The position numbers and the translations under genes were made by a program. This document shows, piece by piece, positions 44,345-53,211 of a stretch of 64,000 nt of DNA (position 1 is the stretch's first letter; each line of letters starts with the position of its first letter). This DNA comes from Anaerolineae bacterium (GTDB taxonomy: Bacteria; Chloroflexota; Anaerolineae; Aggregatilineales; Phototrophicaceae). Below the pieces are notes generated by a model. It did not search any database. It worked only from the letters and a program-made list of their open reading frames with translations, and was not told where the DNA came from. Location of the stretch: assembly GCA_023382675.1 (NCBI GenBank), contig JAHDWN010000008.1:31232-95231 (forward strand), given 5' to 3'.

Positions 44345-45298
44345 ATGCGGGTAGTCGTCATCGGTGGCAGCGGACACATCGGCACGTATCTCGTGCCAAT
44401 GCTGGTTGAAAACGGGTACGAAGTCGTGAATATCACGCGCGGGCAGAGTGAGCCGTATTTGCCTCATGCAGCCTGGAAGCGTGTTCAACCGGTAGTGGCA
44501 GATCGTACAGAAGAAGATGCAGCAGGCATATTTGGCCGGCGTATACGAGATTTGAAGCCGGACGTGGTGGTCGATCTGATTTGTTTTACGGAGGAGAGTG
44601 CCCGCCAGATCGTCGACGCGGTGCGCGGGCGGATCACTCACTTCTTACACTGCGGCACCATCTGGGCGCACGGCCACAGCACCACCGTACCGGCCACAGA
44701 GGACTTGCCGCGCGCGCCGTTTGGGGAATATGGCATCCAGAAAGCAAAAATTGAGGCGTACCTGCTGGATGAAGCCCGCCGCACAGGGTTCCCGGCCACC
44801 ATCCTGATGCCGGGTCACATTGTCGGGCCGGGCTATGTGCCGTTGAATCCGGCCGGGCATTTTAACCCGGAGGTCTATAGCCTTATTGCGCGTGGCGAGG
44901 CGCTATGTTTGCCAAATCTGGGACTGGAAACGGTGCATCACGTCCATGCCGCAGACGTAGCGCAGGCCTTCTTCAAGGCAATGACCCATTGGAATTTGAG
45001 TGTTGGCGAGAATTTCCATACGGTCTCGCCAGCCGCGTTGACACTCCGCGGTTATGCCGAGGCTATTTTTGCATGGTTCGGACATCCTGCAAATTTGACC
45101 TACTTGCCGTGGGAAGATTGGCGCAAGACGGTATCGGAGCTAGAAGCACCAGCCACTTGGGATCACATCGCTCACAGCCCAAACGCGAGCATCGAGAAGG
45201 CGCGGCGATTGATCGGGTACGAGCCACGCTACACGTCTCTGGAGGCGGTACGCGAAGCTGTCACGTGGCTGATAGACAATCAAAGACTCCAGGTGTGA
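44345..45298 (+). CDS. NAD-dependent epimerase/dehydratase (extended SDR)
   Basis: An oxidoreductase of 317 residues with the Rossmann motif VVVIGGSGHIGTYLVP at the N terminus and an FGEYGIQKAKIEAYL block containing the YxxxK pair. ILMPGHIVGPGY and HHVHAADVAQAF are typical of sugar-modifying extended SDRs. It follows the aldo-keto reductase by 11 nt and ends the operon. A role in arabinose or uronate-type sugar conversion is suggested by position only. Confidence 0.88.
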   Translation: MRVVVIGGSGHIGTYLVPMLVENGYEVVNITRGQSEPYLPHAAWKRVQPVVADRTEEDAAGIFGRRIRDLKPDVVVDLICFTEESARQIVDAVRGRITHFLHCGTIWAHGHSTTVPATEDLPRAPFGEYGIQKAKIEAYLLDEARRTGFPATILMPGHIVGPGYVPLNPAGHFNPEVYSLIARGEALCLPNLGLETVHHVHAADVAQAFFKAMTHWNLSVGENFHTVSPAALTLRGYAEAIFAWFGHPANLTYLPWEDWRKTVSELEAPATWDHIAHSPNASIEKARRLIGYEPRYTSLEAVREAVTWLIDNQRLQV

Positions 45299-45482
45299 TC
45301 GAGCCAGCTAATCCCATGCATTAGGCGTTTTCAGCAAGTCAATGGCACCCGGATCGATGTGACGAAGACTTCGTCCGACATAGGTAGTCTTCGCTTGTTG
45401 GCAGCTTTGGCCTTGAAGTGATACGCTACGAAGGGTGATCGGTATGGAGCAATCATAATAATACATGTACGCGCGCGTGATT

Positions 45483-45590
45483 GACCCCCGTCGGCCCCGA
45501 ACACAAAATGTACTCAGAGTGACAAGTCCGCTGCATCAGAGCGGGCTTTTTGATTCTCGTCTATTCGAGAAAATCCGATCCGGGTTCGAT
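45483..45590 (+). repeat. Dispersed repeat copy 4 (shortest)
   Basis: Homology starts exactly at the tRNA-3'-like block GACCCCCGTCGGCCCCGA (45483-45500) and continues through the terminator to a diverged 3' end CCGGGTTCGATTC. Neither the small ORF nor the first hairpin is present. The rest of the 464-bp gap between 45299 and 45762 holds no gene I can support, only this copy and the hairpin at 45692. Confidence 0.75.
45526..45551 (+). terminator. Intrinsic terminator inside repeat copy 4
   Basis: Stem GTCCGCT / AGCGGGC, then TTTTT. One loop-side change shortens the stem by a pair compared with the other copies. It could end the arabinose operon transcript. Confidence 0.65.
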
Positions 45591-45691
45591 TCACTGCCTA
45601 TTTTTCTTGGATTGCATTATCCGAGGAGATCTGTCCGTAACAATAGGCGATTTGGGCGACCATTGCCCCACGAGGCGAAACCCCAGCTATA

Positions 45692-45748
45692 CGGTTTTCA
45701 GCGGCGGGCTATTATGTGCTAGTAACTTCATAGTCCGCCGCTGAACCG
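45692..45748. repeat. Long imperfect hairpin downstream of the giant-protein operon
   Basis: Left arm CGGTTTTCAGCGGCGGGCTAT (given as CGGTTTTCAGCGGCGG plus GCTAT) pairs with right arm ATAGTCCGCCGCTGAACCG. This gives about 19 pairs with one two-base bulge and one G-T pair, around a 17-nt loop. It starts 14 bp beyond the last stop of the minus-strand operon. There is no T-run, so it is not a standard terminator; an mRNA 3' stabiliser or mobile-element remnant is possible. Confidence 0.6.
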
Positions 45749-45762
45749 TGCCCATTCAAGGG

Positions 45763-48231
45763 TTACGCAGGCAGGCCGATCAGCAAGACCTGATCGCTGG
45801 ATTCGCCAGTGTCCCCCGGAACGGGGATGCCCCGCGCGTTGAAGCCGGTGACATCATAATGATAGGTGAAGGTGTTGCCCTCAATCGGCTGGACGAGGGC
45901 TACCATCTGCTCCCCGGTCTGGCTCGGTGTGAACAAAACCTCCGCGCGATCCGGGTCATCTCCCGGCCCGACGAGGTTGACCTTGAGCGCCAGCAGCTGC
46001 GTCGAAGACATATCAGAGTTGAGCAGCTTCACCTTGATGCGCTTGGTCACACCCGTGCCATCGCTGACGACCAGAGGGCTGAGCACCTCACCGCTGCTGA
46101 AGGAGTCCGAGAAAATCGAGCCATCAGCGCGCACTATCGTTAGGTCGTAGGTGTATCCTCCTGGTTCCTGCGACAGCGTCGGTATCTTGATGTTGCGGCC
46201 CGTGAGATTGGTCGGGTCAAGAATGATCGACATGGTACGCCGATAACCGCTTCCCGGTTCTTCGTATTCGAAGTTGAGGTTGGCTTCGATCAGATTGTCC
46301 TTGTCCAGAAGTGGCACCAGACGCACGTCAAGCATCCCCTCGAATGGCTCGTGGATGACCAACGTTGGGCTGGTCTCTGTTTTCCAATCGAGGCGATAGC
46401 GCAGACCATCCTTCAAGAAGTAGGTTACCTGGTATTGATACTCCTGGTGATCCGGATCGGAGAGTCGCAGCTTCCACTCGGCATTGGCAGAGCCGCCGGA
46501 CGCCAGGACGAACGACTTCTCCGCGTGGAAGTCATTCGCTGCATCGTCGTACTTGAGGTTGACCTGCACCTGCTCGACTTCTCCGCTGTCCATATCGCCC
46601 AACGAAATCGCGATCGGGAACAGCCCGACGTTATCAAGTGGGTCGATCGTCAGGCGGCGCGCGCCGGTCACGACCCAATCCGTGGTCACGTGCGACTCTT
46701 TGCCCACCCAAGGTGAATCCGGGCGGAAGAATACGTCCGTACGATAGCGATAGGTCATGTTCTTGCGGTTGTTCAGCCAGGTCGTGAACGTGCGGCCCGC
46801 ATGCTCTTGCGGCGTGAACGCGAAGCCATCCACGTGTTCGGCAGGCTCGTTTACCTTGCGCTCACCCGGATACTCCAGATTGACATCGATCTTACTGATG
46901 CCAGCCGCTTCCATGCCTTCGGCGGTGGAAATGTCGGCGATCAATCGCTTGAAGAAGTCGTCGTCCAGGCTGACTGCGACAATCGCGCGATTGAGATCCA
47001 GCCCATCGACCATGGTCGAGAACAGACCCTGAGGCGCCGCGGGCTGCGCGACGGCTGCCGATTCTGAGTACTCAAACACGCGGGTCTTCAGCTCTTCCTG
47101 ATGATAGAACTTGAGCGAGAACGCGACCTGAAACGGTGACATCGACGATGCAGCCGAGGTCGAGCCGCCACCCCCGCCCGCCGACCCTGCCCCTGCGCTG
47201 CGATTTGCCTCGGCAGTACTGGCCACGTCGCTGTCGATGGTGTTGGGCGGGCCGGACGGCGTCGGAGCTTCCGTGGTCGGTGCGCCGCGCTGTGGTGCAG
47301 GCGTCCCTTGCTGAGAGCTACCTAACGCGCCCAACAGGTTCGTGAGCTGGCCCAGCAGTCCGCCGGAATTCGTCCGGTTCATGAAGCTCGGCGGCTGCAT
47401 GGCCGTCTGGAAGAATTCCTTGAGCAGATCGGTCTTGAACCAGTTGAACGCTTCGTCGGCCTGCTTGCGCAGATCGTCGTCGTCGGTGAACTTCAGGACT
47501 TCGACCTTGATCGCGCCTTCATCGCGCAGCTTCTGGAAAGCGACACCAATATCTACGCCGAGCGATACGGCCTGGATTTGCCCGCGTGCGCCAAACTCCG
47601 CTTCCAGATGATCGTAGATGCGGTGATACTCCGCCGTGATGCGGACGTTGAACGCCGGGCGCAGCCCCAGAAATTCCAGATCGTAGATCACGCCGATCGG
47701 GCTGATACCGGAACGAAGCCCGGCCTCGAACAGCGTGGCTGCCTCTTGCGAGAGCGCGACGGCGAAGGTCGCACGATTGAAGCCGACAATTGACGGCATG
47801 CTTGTGCCGTAGACTTCCTCGAAGAAGCGGAAACCTTTCGGCTCGTCAGGCTGCGCGCCTTCGGCCTCGGCGGCGTCCTTCATGATCGAGAGGCGCACCG
47901 AACCTTTGCGGAACGGGATCGGCGTCAGCTTGACGTTGCCGGTCGCGAAACGGGAGAGTTCCCCTTTGATCCTGTCAAGCTCGTCGTCGTCCACGCCTAG
48001 GTCGACGGTGAAGGCGAGGAAGCCTCCCCCCAACGATTGTTTCAACTCAGGGTCGAAATCCGGGTTATCCGTGATATCGCGCCGATACTTGAGCATCACG
48101 AATTCCGGAACGCCGTCATTGCGCGCAAGGCGCGGGCGTTCGGGCACGTAGTAGAACAGATTGGGATCGGCATGATCGCGGTAGATGACCAGACCACGAA
48201 TCGGGCCAATCGGTGCATCAAGATATAGCAT
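45763..48231 (-). CDS. Giant beta-sandwich repeat protein A (822 aa), unknown function
   Basis: No named family is recognised. The N-terminal domain (about 1-110) has IYRDHADPNLFYYVPERPRL, PEFVMLKYRRD and GGGFLAFTVDL, which recur in several neighbours. A second block (about 160-230) has PSIVGFNRATFAVALS and GVIYDLEFLGLRPAFNVRIT. A low-complexity Pro/Ser/Gly linker lies at about 300-370. From about 480 onward come roughly 90-residue units of the type VQVNLKYDDAANDF, WKLRLSDPDHQEYQYQV, YFLKDGLRYRLDW, predicted beta-rich. There is no signal peptide or membrane segment. AGGAGAAACGATC precedes the ATG. It is the last gene of the operon. Confidence 0.85.
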   Translation of the reverse strand: MLYLDAPIGPIRGLVIYRDHADPNLFYYVPERPRLARNDGVPEFVMLKYRRDITDNPDFDPELKQSLGGGFLAFTVDLGVDDDELDRIKGELSRFATGNVKLTPIPFRKGSVRLSIMKDAAEAEGAQPDEPKGFRFFEEVYGTSMPSIVGFNRATFAVALSQEAATLFEAGLRSGISPIGVIYDLEFLGLRPAFNVRITAEYHRIYDHLEAEFGARGQIQAVSLGVDIGVAFQKLRDEGAIKVEVLKFTDDDDLRKQADEAFNWFKTDLLKEFFQTAMQPPSFMNRTNSGGLLGQLTNLLGALGSSQQGTPAPQRGAPTTEAPTPSGPPNTIDSDVASTAEANRSAGAGSAGGGGGSTSAASSMSPFQVAFSLKFYHQEELKTRVFEYSESAAVAQPAAPQGLFSTMVDGLDLNRAIVAVSLDDDFFKRLIADISTAEGMEAAGISKIDVNLEYPGERKVNEPAEHVDGFAFTPQEHAGRTFTTWLNNRKNMTYRYRTDVFFRPDSPWVGKESHVTTDWVVTGARRLTIDPLDNVGLFPIAISLGDMDSGEVEQVQVNLKYDDAANDFHAEKSFVLASGGSANAEWKLRLSDPDHQEYQYQVTYFLKDGLRYRLDWKTETSPTLVIHEPFEGMLDVRLVPLLDKDNLIEANLNFEYEEPGSGYRRTMSIILDPTNLTGRNIKIPTLSQEPGGYTYDLTIVRADGSIFSDSFSSGEVLSPLVVSDGTGVTKRIKVKLLNSDMSSTQLLALKVNLVGPGDDPDRAEVLFTPSQTGEQMVALVQPIEGNTFTYHYDVTGFNARGIPVPGDTGESSDQVLLIGLPA

Positions 48232-48255
48232 GATCGTTTCTCCTGTTTGACCTCA

Positions 48256-49962
48256 TTAGCCGATTGCGGTGGCGGGAACCCAGTAGCCGCGAATCCAGGT
48301 GCTCAGGTCTGCCTCGGTAATCGACTCCAATGACTGTGTTGGATCTTCATACCGTCGCGGCGGATTTGTCGCGTTTCCACCGGCGGCCACGCCGGGCGCC
48401 GGCGCCGAGCCGGGATACTGTGGATTCTTGAAGAAGATGCGCGAATTGTCCCGGCGAATGCCGAGCACGCCGTGCCCACTTGAATAGGGTGCGCCCCAGA
48501 AGACATCCAACACCATCGCCTGCTGAAGACCCGGCAGATCGCGCACGAAGCCGTCGCGCAGGCCGGGCTGCGCTGCCTGCCACTGTGCCATTGTCGCCGG
48601 GCTTGGGATGTAATGAGTGGTGAAGTTGACGTTGAAGATTCCATCCAGCACCCGTTTTGTCTCGTTGGAAAACAGGCCCGCACTGATCGTCTGCTGGAAG
48701 ATCTGGTTGATGTTCTGCGGCGTACCGATGAGCGCGGGGAAACGGCTGCCCTGCCCATAACGAATCATCGTCGCCTGAAAGCCCAGTTCCGAGTAGGTGC
48801 GCATCAGGAATGCCGACCCGCCAACGCCGGTAGCGTAGCGCGCGATCTGGTAGATCGCCGCCGGGATGCTCACCTGGTCGCCGTTGGCGAGGCGGGTTGT
48901 CCCCTGCCTGCTCAACAGCCCGACCATCAGGCGCGCATACTCCGCCGGGTTGACGCCGATGAGCAGTGTCTGAATGGTCGTGACCACGCACGTGCCAGCC
49001 GCACCCTGGTTGATTTGCCCGTTGGGATCGAGGATTTCGCGGATCACGTCGTCCAGAAGCTGCTCGTGCGTCGTCACCGCCGCCATATCCGGATGCGGCG
49101 TAATCGTGAGCAGCGCGAGCAGGTTATCCACCAGCGACTTGCCACCGCGAAGATCCGTCTTCTCGATGATCGGCGTGACCACGTTCGAGCCGATCATCGT
49201 GCGACGATCGAGCAGTCGCGACATGTGGCGACGCGCCCATGGTCCGGCGAACAACCACAGCACCAGCAGCTTGCTGCGTAGTACCGCCGGTGAGCTGCGG
49301 AACACGGCGTGCCCGAACAGCGCAGCCAGCGATTGACGATTGGTATCCGACTCCGGCAGGTCGCGCCAGATGGCACGGATGATCTCGCCCGTCAACCGGG
49401 ACGGGATGCCGGGCACGGCGTTGACACCTCCGATGGCCTCCTCATCCGGAATGACCTGTGAGGATGGCGTCGCGCTGATGCGCAGCATCCCGATGTGCGG
49501 TGCGCTCTGGGCGAACGGCCCGCGCAGGGTCGCGTCATCCGGCCACATGACCGCGCTGCTCGAACCGGGCGGCGTCACCCGCACCCGGTAGTAAATGTTG
49601 TGGGAGAAAGTCGAATTCGGCGGCGAATTGAGCGTCTTCAGGCTTTCCTGCAAGTAGGCGTTCCAAAGATCCGCCGGCATCGTCCACGTCGCGTGGTTGT
49701 CCACCAGCGTGATCGTCTGTGGAGGAATGTTGACGTTATTGACCGTGCCGTCGTCGTTCGTCAGGCGTTCGTTGAAGAGCACCTCCGTCGAATAGTAGCG
49801 CAGCGGATTCGGCGCATAAGTACTGGGGCTACGCAGCGCCTGCGGATCCCACGCCAGTTCGATGACCGCCGATCCATTCTCATCGGCGCTGATGTCGAAC
49901 ACGGGCGGGCTGCCACCGCCGGGCCAATTCTGGATGAATGGATGAATGCGTACCCATTGCAT
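48256..49962 (-). CDS. Papain-like cysteine protease domain protein (568 aa)
   Basis: A protein with a C-terminal papain-like catalytic set. NQGAAGTC (Gln319, Cys325) keeps the exact Gln-to-Cys spacing of papain's oxyanion Gln and nucleophile. SGHGVLGI (His497) and FFKNPQ (Asn513) match the His and Asn positions, with KNPQ in place of KNSWG. The first 160 residues look beta-rich and include YYRVRVTPPGSSS, similar to a fibronectin/Ig-type module. A helical middle (200-310) precedes the catalytic Cys. There is no signal peptide. It lies between giant protein A and the HELAH protein, in the same operon with 17-24 nt gaps, so it may process these proteins. Activity is inferred, not shown. Confidence 0.75.
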   Translation of the reverse strand: MQWVRIHPFIQNWPGGGSPPVFDISADENGSAVIELAWDPQALRSPSTYAPNPLRYYSTEVLFNERLTNDDGTVNNVNIPPQTITLVDNHATWTMPADLWNAYLQESLKTLNSPPNSTFSHNIYYRVRVTPPGSSSAVMWPDDATLRGPFAQSAPHIGMLRISATPSSQVIPDEEAIGGVNAVPGIPSRLTGEIIRAIWRDLPESDTNRQSLAALFGHAVFRSSPAVLRSKLLVLWLFAGPWARRHMSRLLDRRTMIGSNVVTPIIEKTDLRGGKSLVDNLLALLTITPHPDMAAVTTHEQLLDDVIREILDPNGQINQGAAGTCVVTTIQTLLIGVNPAEYARLMVGLLSRQGTTRLANGDQVSIPAAIYQIARYATGVGGSAFLMRTYSELGFQATMIRYGQGSRFPALIGTPQNINQIFQQTISAGLFSNETKRVLDGIFNVNFTTHYIPSPATMAQWQAAQPGLRDGFVRDLPGLQQAMVLDVFWGAPYSSGHGVLGIRRDNSRIFFKNPQYPGSAPAPGVAAGGNATNPPRRYEDPTQSLESITEADLSTWIRGYWVPATAIG

Positions 49963-49979
49963 GATTGTTTCCCCCTCTG

Positions 49980-50864
49980 TTAATTCGGACTAATGGAGCG
50001 CACGCCTGGGCGTGGCTCGCTAAGCGAAAGGTAAAACTCCATACCGGTGAACTGCCCCTGGCGAAATTCGATCTCGAGTGCGCGACCGATTCTCGCGTTG
50101 GCAGGGCTGGCGGAGGCCACGAGCTTGTACAGCGCCTCTGCGTAGCGCCCATCGCCGCCCAACTGATTGATCAGTGCCGCCAGCCGCTGGCTCTTGCCCG
50201 TGTCTTCGCTCACGCGGGCCCATGCGCTTGTGCCGATGCGCACGATCTCCTCGCCATGGGCCAATTCATGAGCGATGCTCCACGGACCAACCGTCGCCGA
50301 GGGCGTGAACAGGAAGAGCGGCTGCAGCAAGTCGAGTGTCTGGTTCCACAGACGCGGTAGCCCCATGTTGGCGAGCACCTTGTCAACTCCCCAGCCGCGG
50401 TCGATCTGCCAGCCAACCCGTGCGCAGTGTGCCGTGTACATCACCGTGTAGATCCGGCTCAGCGGCCCAAGGACGGCGTGATAGGCGCGCAGGCGCCGCT
50501 CCAGGCCAAGCATCTGCGCGATGGTCAGGGTCTCCGACCAGGCCGTCTCGATTTCGCCGTGAAAAGTAATCGAGCGCGCAGTTTCCGCAGCCCCGACGTT
50601 CGAGCGCAGCCAGTGCGTGACCGCTCCGCCACACTCACTGCCCTGTCGGATGAGCACGCGCATCTCCCGCGACCCTGGCGTGATGAGCGAGAACATCAGG
50701 CGACTACCGCCGTCGATGCACGTCCGCCCGATGTCCGAGGCGACACAGTCCCCGTACAGCTGGTTCGCGATCTGATGTGCGTCTGCGCCCACGCCGGACA
50801 ACAGCGCGCTGTGGAACAGCAGCGATTGCACGCGTTCATCCGTGTCGATGTTGAGTGTGCTCAT
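49980..50864 (-). CDS. HELAH metallopeptidase-like protein (294 aa)
   Basis: A mostly helical protein whose central motif is PWSIAHELAHGEE (His199, Glu200, His203), the HExxH zinc site of zincin peptidases, with Glu206 nearby. No confident third ligand was found, so zinc binding is a proposal. There is no signal peptide. The N terminus has LLSGVGADAHQIANQLYGDCV and two short Cys-containing segments. Its start at 50864 is 19 nt after the stop of giant protein B. With the papain-like gene beside it, the operon carries two different candidate proteases, which may mature or release the giant proteins. Confidence 0.65.
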   Translation of the reverse strand: MSTLNIDTDERVQSLLFHSALLSGVGADAHQIANQLYGDCVASDIGRTCIDGGSRLMFSLITPGSREMRVLIRQGSECGGAVTHWLRSNVGAAETARSITFHGEIETAWSETLTIAQMLGLERRLRAYHAVLGPLSRIYTVMYTAHCARVGWQIDRGWGVDKVLANMGLPRLWNQTLDLLQPLFLFTPSATVGPWSIAHELAHGEEIVRIGTSAWARVSEDTGKSQRLAALINQLGGDGRYAEALYKLVASASPANARIGRALEIEFRQGQFTGMEFYLSLSEPRPGVRSISPN

Positions 50865-50883
50865 ATGTTTGCGCCTCCAATGC

Positions 50884-53181
50884 TCACGCGGGCGGTGTCG
50901 ACGGAATCATCAGAAACGTGTCCGAAGACACCACCGGGCCGAGCTTCTTCTCGAAACCTGTCGTCAGGAAGTAGCGTACAACGTAGCTGTACTCCCGCAG
51001 CGAGGGGTCACGCAGTTCCAGCGACCATTTCTCGCCTTTGCCGGGTGCGCTGAAGGTGAGCTGTTTGCGCGACTCGTAGTCGTTGGTTTCGTCCTCGTAT
51101 TCCAGGTTGACTGTGATGCGCTCGATACCGTTGGTCGAGAGCTCGGGGCCGATCAATTCCGGCTGGATGTCCCAACGTTTGGCAAAGACGAAGCCCACCG
51201 GCAGTGTGCTGCGGTCGTCCTGTACCCAATCGGTCGAGAACATGTTGCCGTCGGTATCAAGGATGGTCTGGTTGTATGCGTAACGCGTCTTGGTCGGGTC
51301 GGCGACCACGAAGATCCACTCGCGCGCGTCGTTGATCGTGTCCATGTCGTAGCGCGTCGACCACGTTTCCAGAATCCCGTTGTCCTCATCTTCGTAGCGG
51401 AAGTCGAGCATCAGCTCCATGATCTTGGAACGATCGCCACCGATCATGATCCGCACTTTCATCAACTGGCGCGGATCGTCGATCAGGACAAAGTCGTTGA
51501 CCGTCTCCTGCCATTCGCTCTCGATGATGTCGTCACCATGGAACATGAACTGGTACTCGACATCCGACGGTGCGCCCTGGCGTGTGCGGAAGGCGAACGT
51601 ATGATGCGTCCTGCTCTCATCCAGGACTTCGCTATCGATATAGCGCCAGCCTGTCAGCGGATCGGTGTAACGCAGGTTGATCTGCACCTGCGGGATCACG
51701 TCAAATGGAAACTTGCGGATGAGCTGGAATTCGACCTGCCGTCGCGCGTAGAGATCCGTGGGCGTGACCGTGATCAGATTGCCTTCGCCGGGAATCCAAC
51801 CGCTGTCCAGGCTGCCCGATGGCCCCGGGATCGCCGTGGACCGGAACACCGGGCGATAGCGATGCAAATGCGCCATGCCGATCTGCGGTTGATACCAGGC
51901 GGCGAATGACGCGCCCTGAGTTGAATTGGTCAATCGGGCCGAACGAATCCGGGTTTCCGTCGTCGGCTTATTGTCGACCGTGTGCCCATAAGCGAGATCG
52001 ACCAGAACTTCAAACAGGCCGTCGCCCTCGAAATCGGCGTTTGCCTGAATATTGAAATCAATCGAGCGCCACAGGTCATCCTCGCCATCGACCACCGTCA
52101 CGATGTCGTCGCGCGTGACGCCGAGATCTTCAAAGAAGACGCTCAGATGCGCTTGCGGCGCGATCTTGCGCTCGACCGCGCGGGAGATCGTGTAATCGGC
52201 GCTGAACGACCGGATCTCAGAAATATCGAGCGTCTTTCGGGTGTAACCGACGTTGACCGCCGAAGCGAGATTGCGCATGCGCCGGGTGAAATCGACGATG
52301 CCATCAACAACCTCGGTATCGGGTTTGAGCGGGTTGGGCTGCGCTTTGAAGAATTTCTCGGTCACGAAATCTTGCAGCATTTTGCGCACTTCGTTGAATT
52401 CGCTCTCCATGCCCTCTTCGCCGACGCCTTCGATGGTGCCCTCGATCTTGATCACCTTCTTGTCGATCAATTCCTCGACCAGGTTTTCGATGTCGGAGTT
52501 GAAGACGATGAAGCTGGTCGTGAACTTCTCCAGCTCACTGTGATAGATTTGCTCCCAATCGGCCGTCACCTTGACGTTGAAGGCGCGCTGCATGCCGACG
52601 AAATCAAGCTCGTAGACGACACCTGCAGGGATGAAGCCTTCGAACGCGCCGAACAGGAGCGCCGTTGCCTTCTTGGTCATCTGCGCGCTGAAGATGGCGC
52701 GGTTCTCGCCGTACAGCGACGGCATCCCGCTGGACTCCAGGAACGTAACCCATTCCTCTTTCGGTTCTTCTTCAGGGTCGCCGCCCGGCGTACCAGGGCC
52801 ACCTGGCTCTTCGTCCGGGAGCACGGTTTTGCGGTCGAGGAAGGTCAGGCGCACGTTGCCGCCCCGATAAAGCAGCGGCGACAGGCGCGGCAGATCGTCG
52901 AGTTCGAGGTCTTCCTGGATGCGCTGCGCCACCTTGTCGAGTTTCGCCTGCGGATACGAAAGCACGGTGTCGAAGAACAGGAATCCGGCCACGTCATCGC
53001 TGTTCGGGTCAAGATCGTCCAGCGCCTCGCGATAGATCAGGAAACGAATAGCCGGGCGGTTCTGTTCGTCCAACGCGATATGGGGACGATTGGGAAAGTA
53101 ATAAAACTGGCGCGGATCATGATAGTCCGCGAGGACGACCACGTCGTCATAGCTGTAGTAAGGCGGGTGCAGATACAACAT
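50884..53181 (-). CDS. Giant beta-sandwich repeat protein B (765 aa), unknown function
   Basis: A paralogue of protein A. It has LADYHDPRQFYYFPNRPHI, AIRFLIYREALDD and AGFLFFDTVLS in the N-terminal domain. The second block has PSLYGENRAIFSAQMTKKA and GVVYELDFVGMQRAFNVKVT. C-terminal repeats include VQINLRYTDPLTGW, ITVNLEYEDETNDY and SLELRDPSLREYSYVVRYFL, the last nearly the same as in protein A. An acidic Pro/Gly/Glu linker lies at about 130-150. The ATG at 53181 is chosen since the shared N-terminal domain starts there and GAGGAG lies ten bases upstream; the frame is open to 53337, but those residues are Arg/Pro-rich and span the intergenic hairpin. Confidence 0.83.
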   Translation of the reverse strand: MLYLHPPYYSYDDVVVLADYHDPRQFYYFPNRPHIALDEQNRPAIRFLIYREALDDLDPNSDDVAGFLFFDTVLSYPQAKLDKVAQRIQEDLELDDLPRLSPLLYRGGNVRLTFLDRKTVLPDEEPGGPGTPGGDPEEEPKEEWVTFLESSGMPSLYGENRAIFSAQMTKKATALLFGAFEGFIPAGVVYELDFVGMQRAFNVKVTADWEQIYHSELEKFTTSFIVFNSDIENLVEELIDKKVIKIEGTIEGVGEEGMESEFNEVRKMLQDFVTEKFFKAQPNPLKPDTEVVDGIVDFTRRMRNLASAVNVGYTRKTLDISEIRSFSADYTISRAVERKIAPQAHLSVFFEDLGVTRDDIVTVVDGEDDLWRSIDFNIQANADFEGDGLFEVLVDLAYGHTVDNKPTTETRIRSARLTNSTQGASFAAWYQPQIGMAHLHRYRPVFRSTAIPGPSGSLDSGWIPGEGNLITVTPTDLYARRQVEFQLIRKFPFDVIPQVQINLRYTDPLTGWRYIDSEVLDESRTHHTFAFRTRQGAPSDVEYQFMFHGDDIIESEWQETVNDFVLIDDPRQLMKVRIMIGGDRSKIMELMLDFRYEDEDNGILETWSTRYDMDTINDAREWIFVVADPTKTRYAYNQTILDTDGNMFSTDWVQDDRSTLPVGFVFAKRWDIQPELIGPELSTNGIERITVNLEYEDETNDYESRKQLTFSAPGKGEKWSLELRDPSLREYSYVVRYFLTTGFEKKLGPVVSSDTFLMIPSTPPA

Positions 53182-53211
53182 TGTCTGACTTCTCCTCGCT
53201 CTCCGAGGTGG

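Noticed and set aside
45483..45600. A complete tRNA gene in the repeat
   Set aside because: Only a 3'-end-like block is visible. I could not find a matching 5' acceptor strand, D-arm or anticodon arm in any copy.
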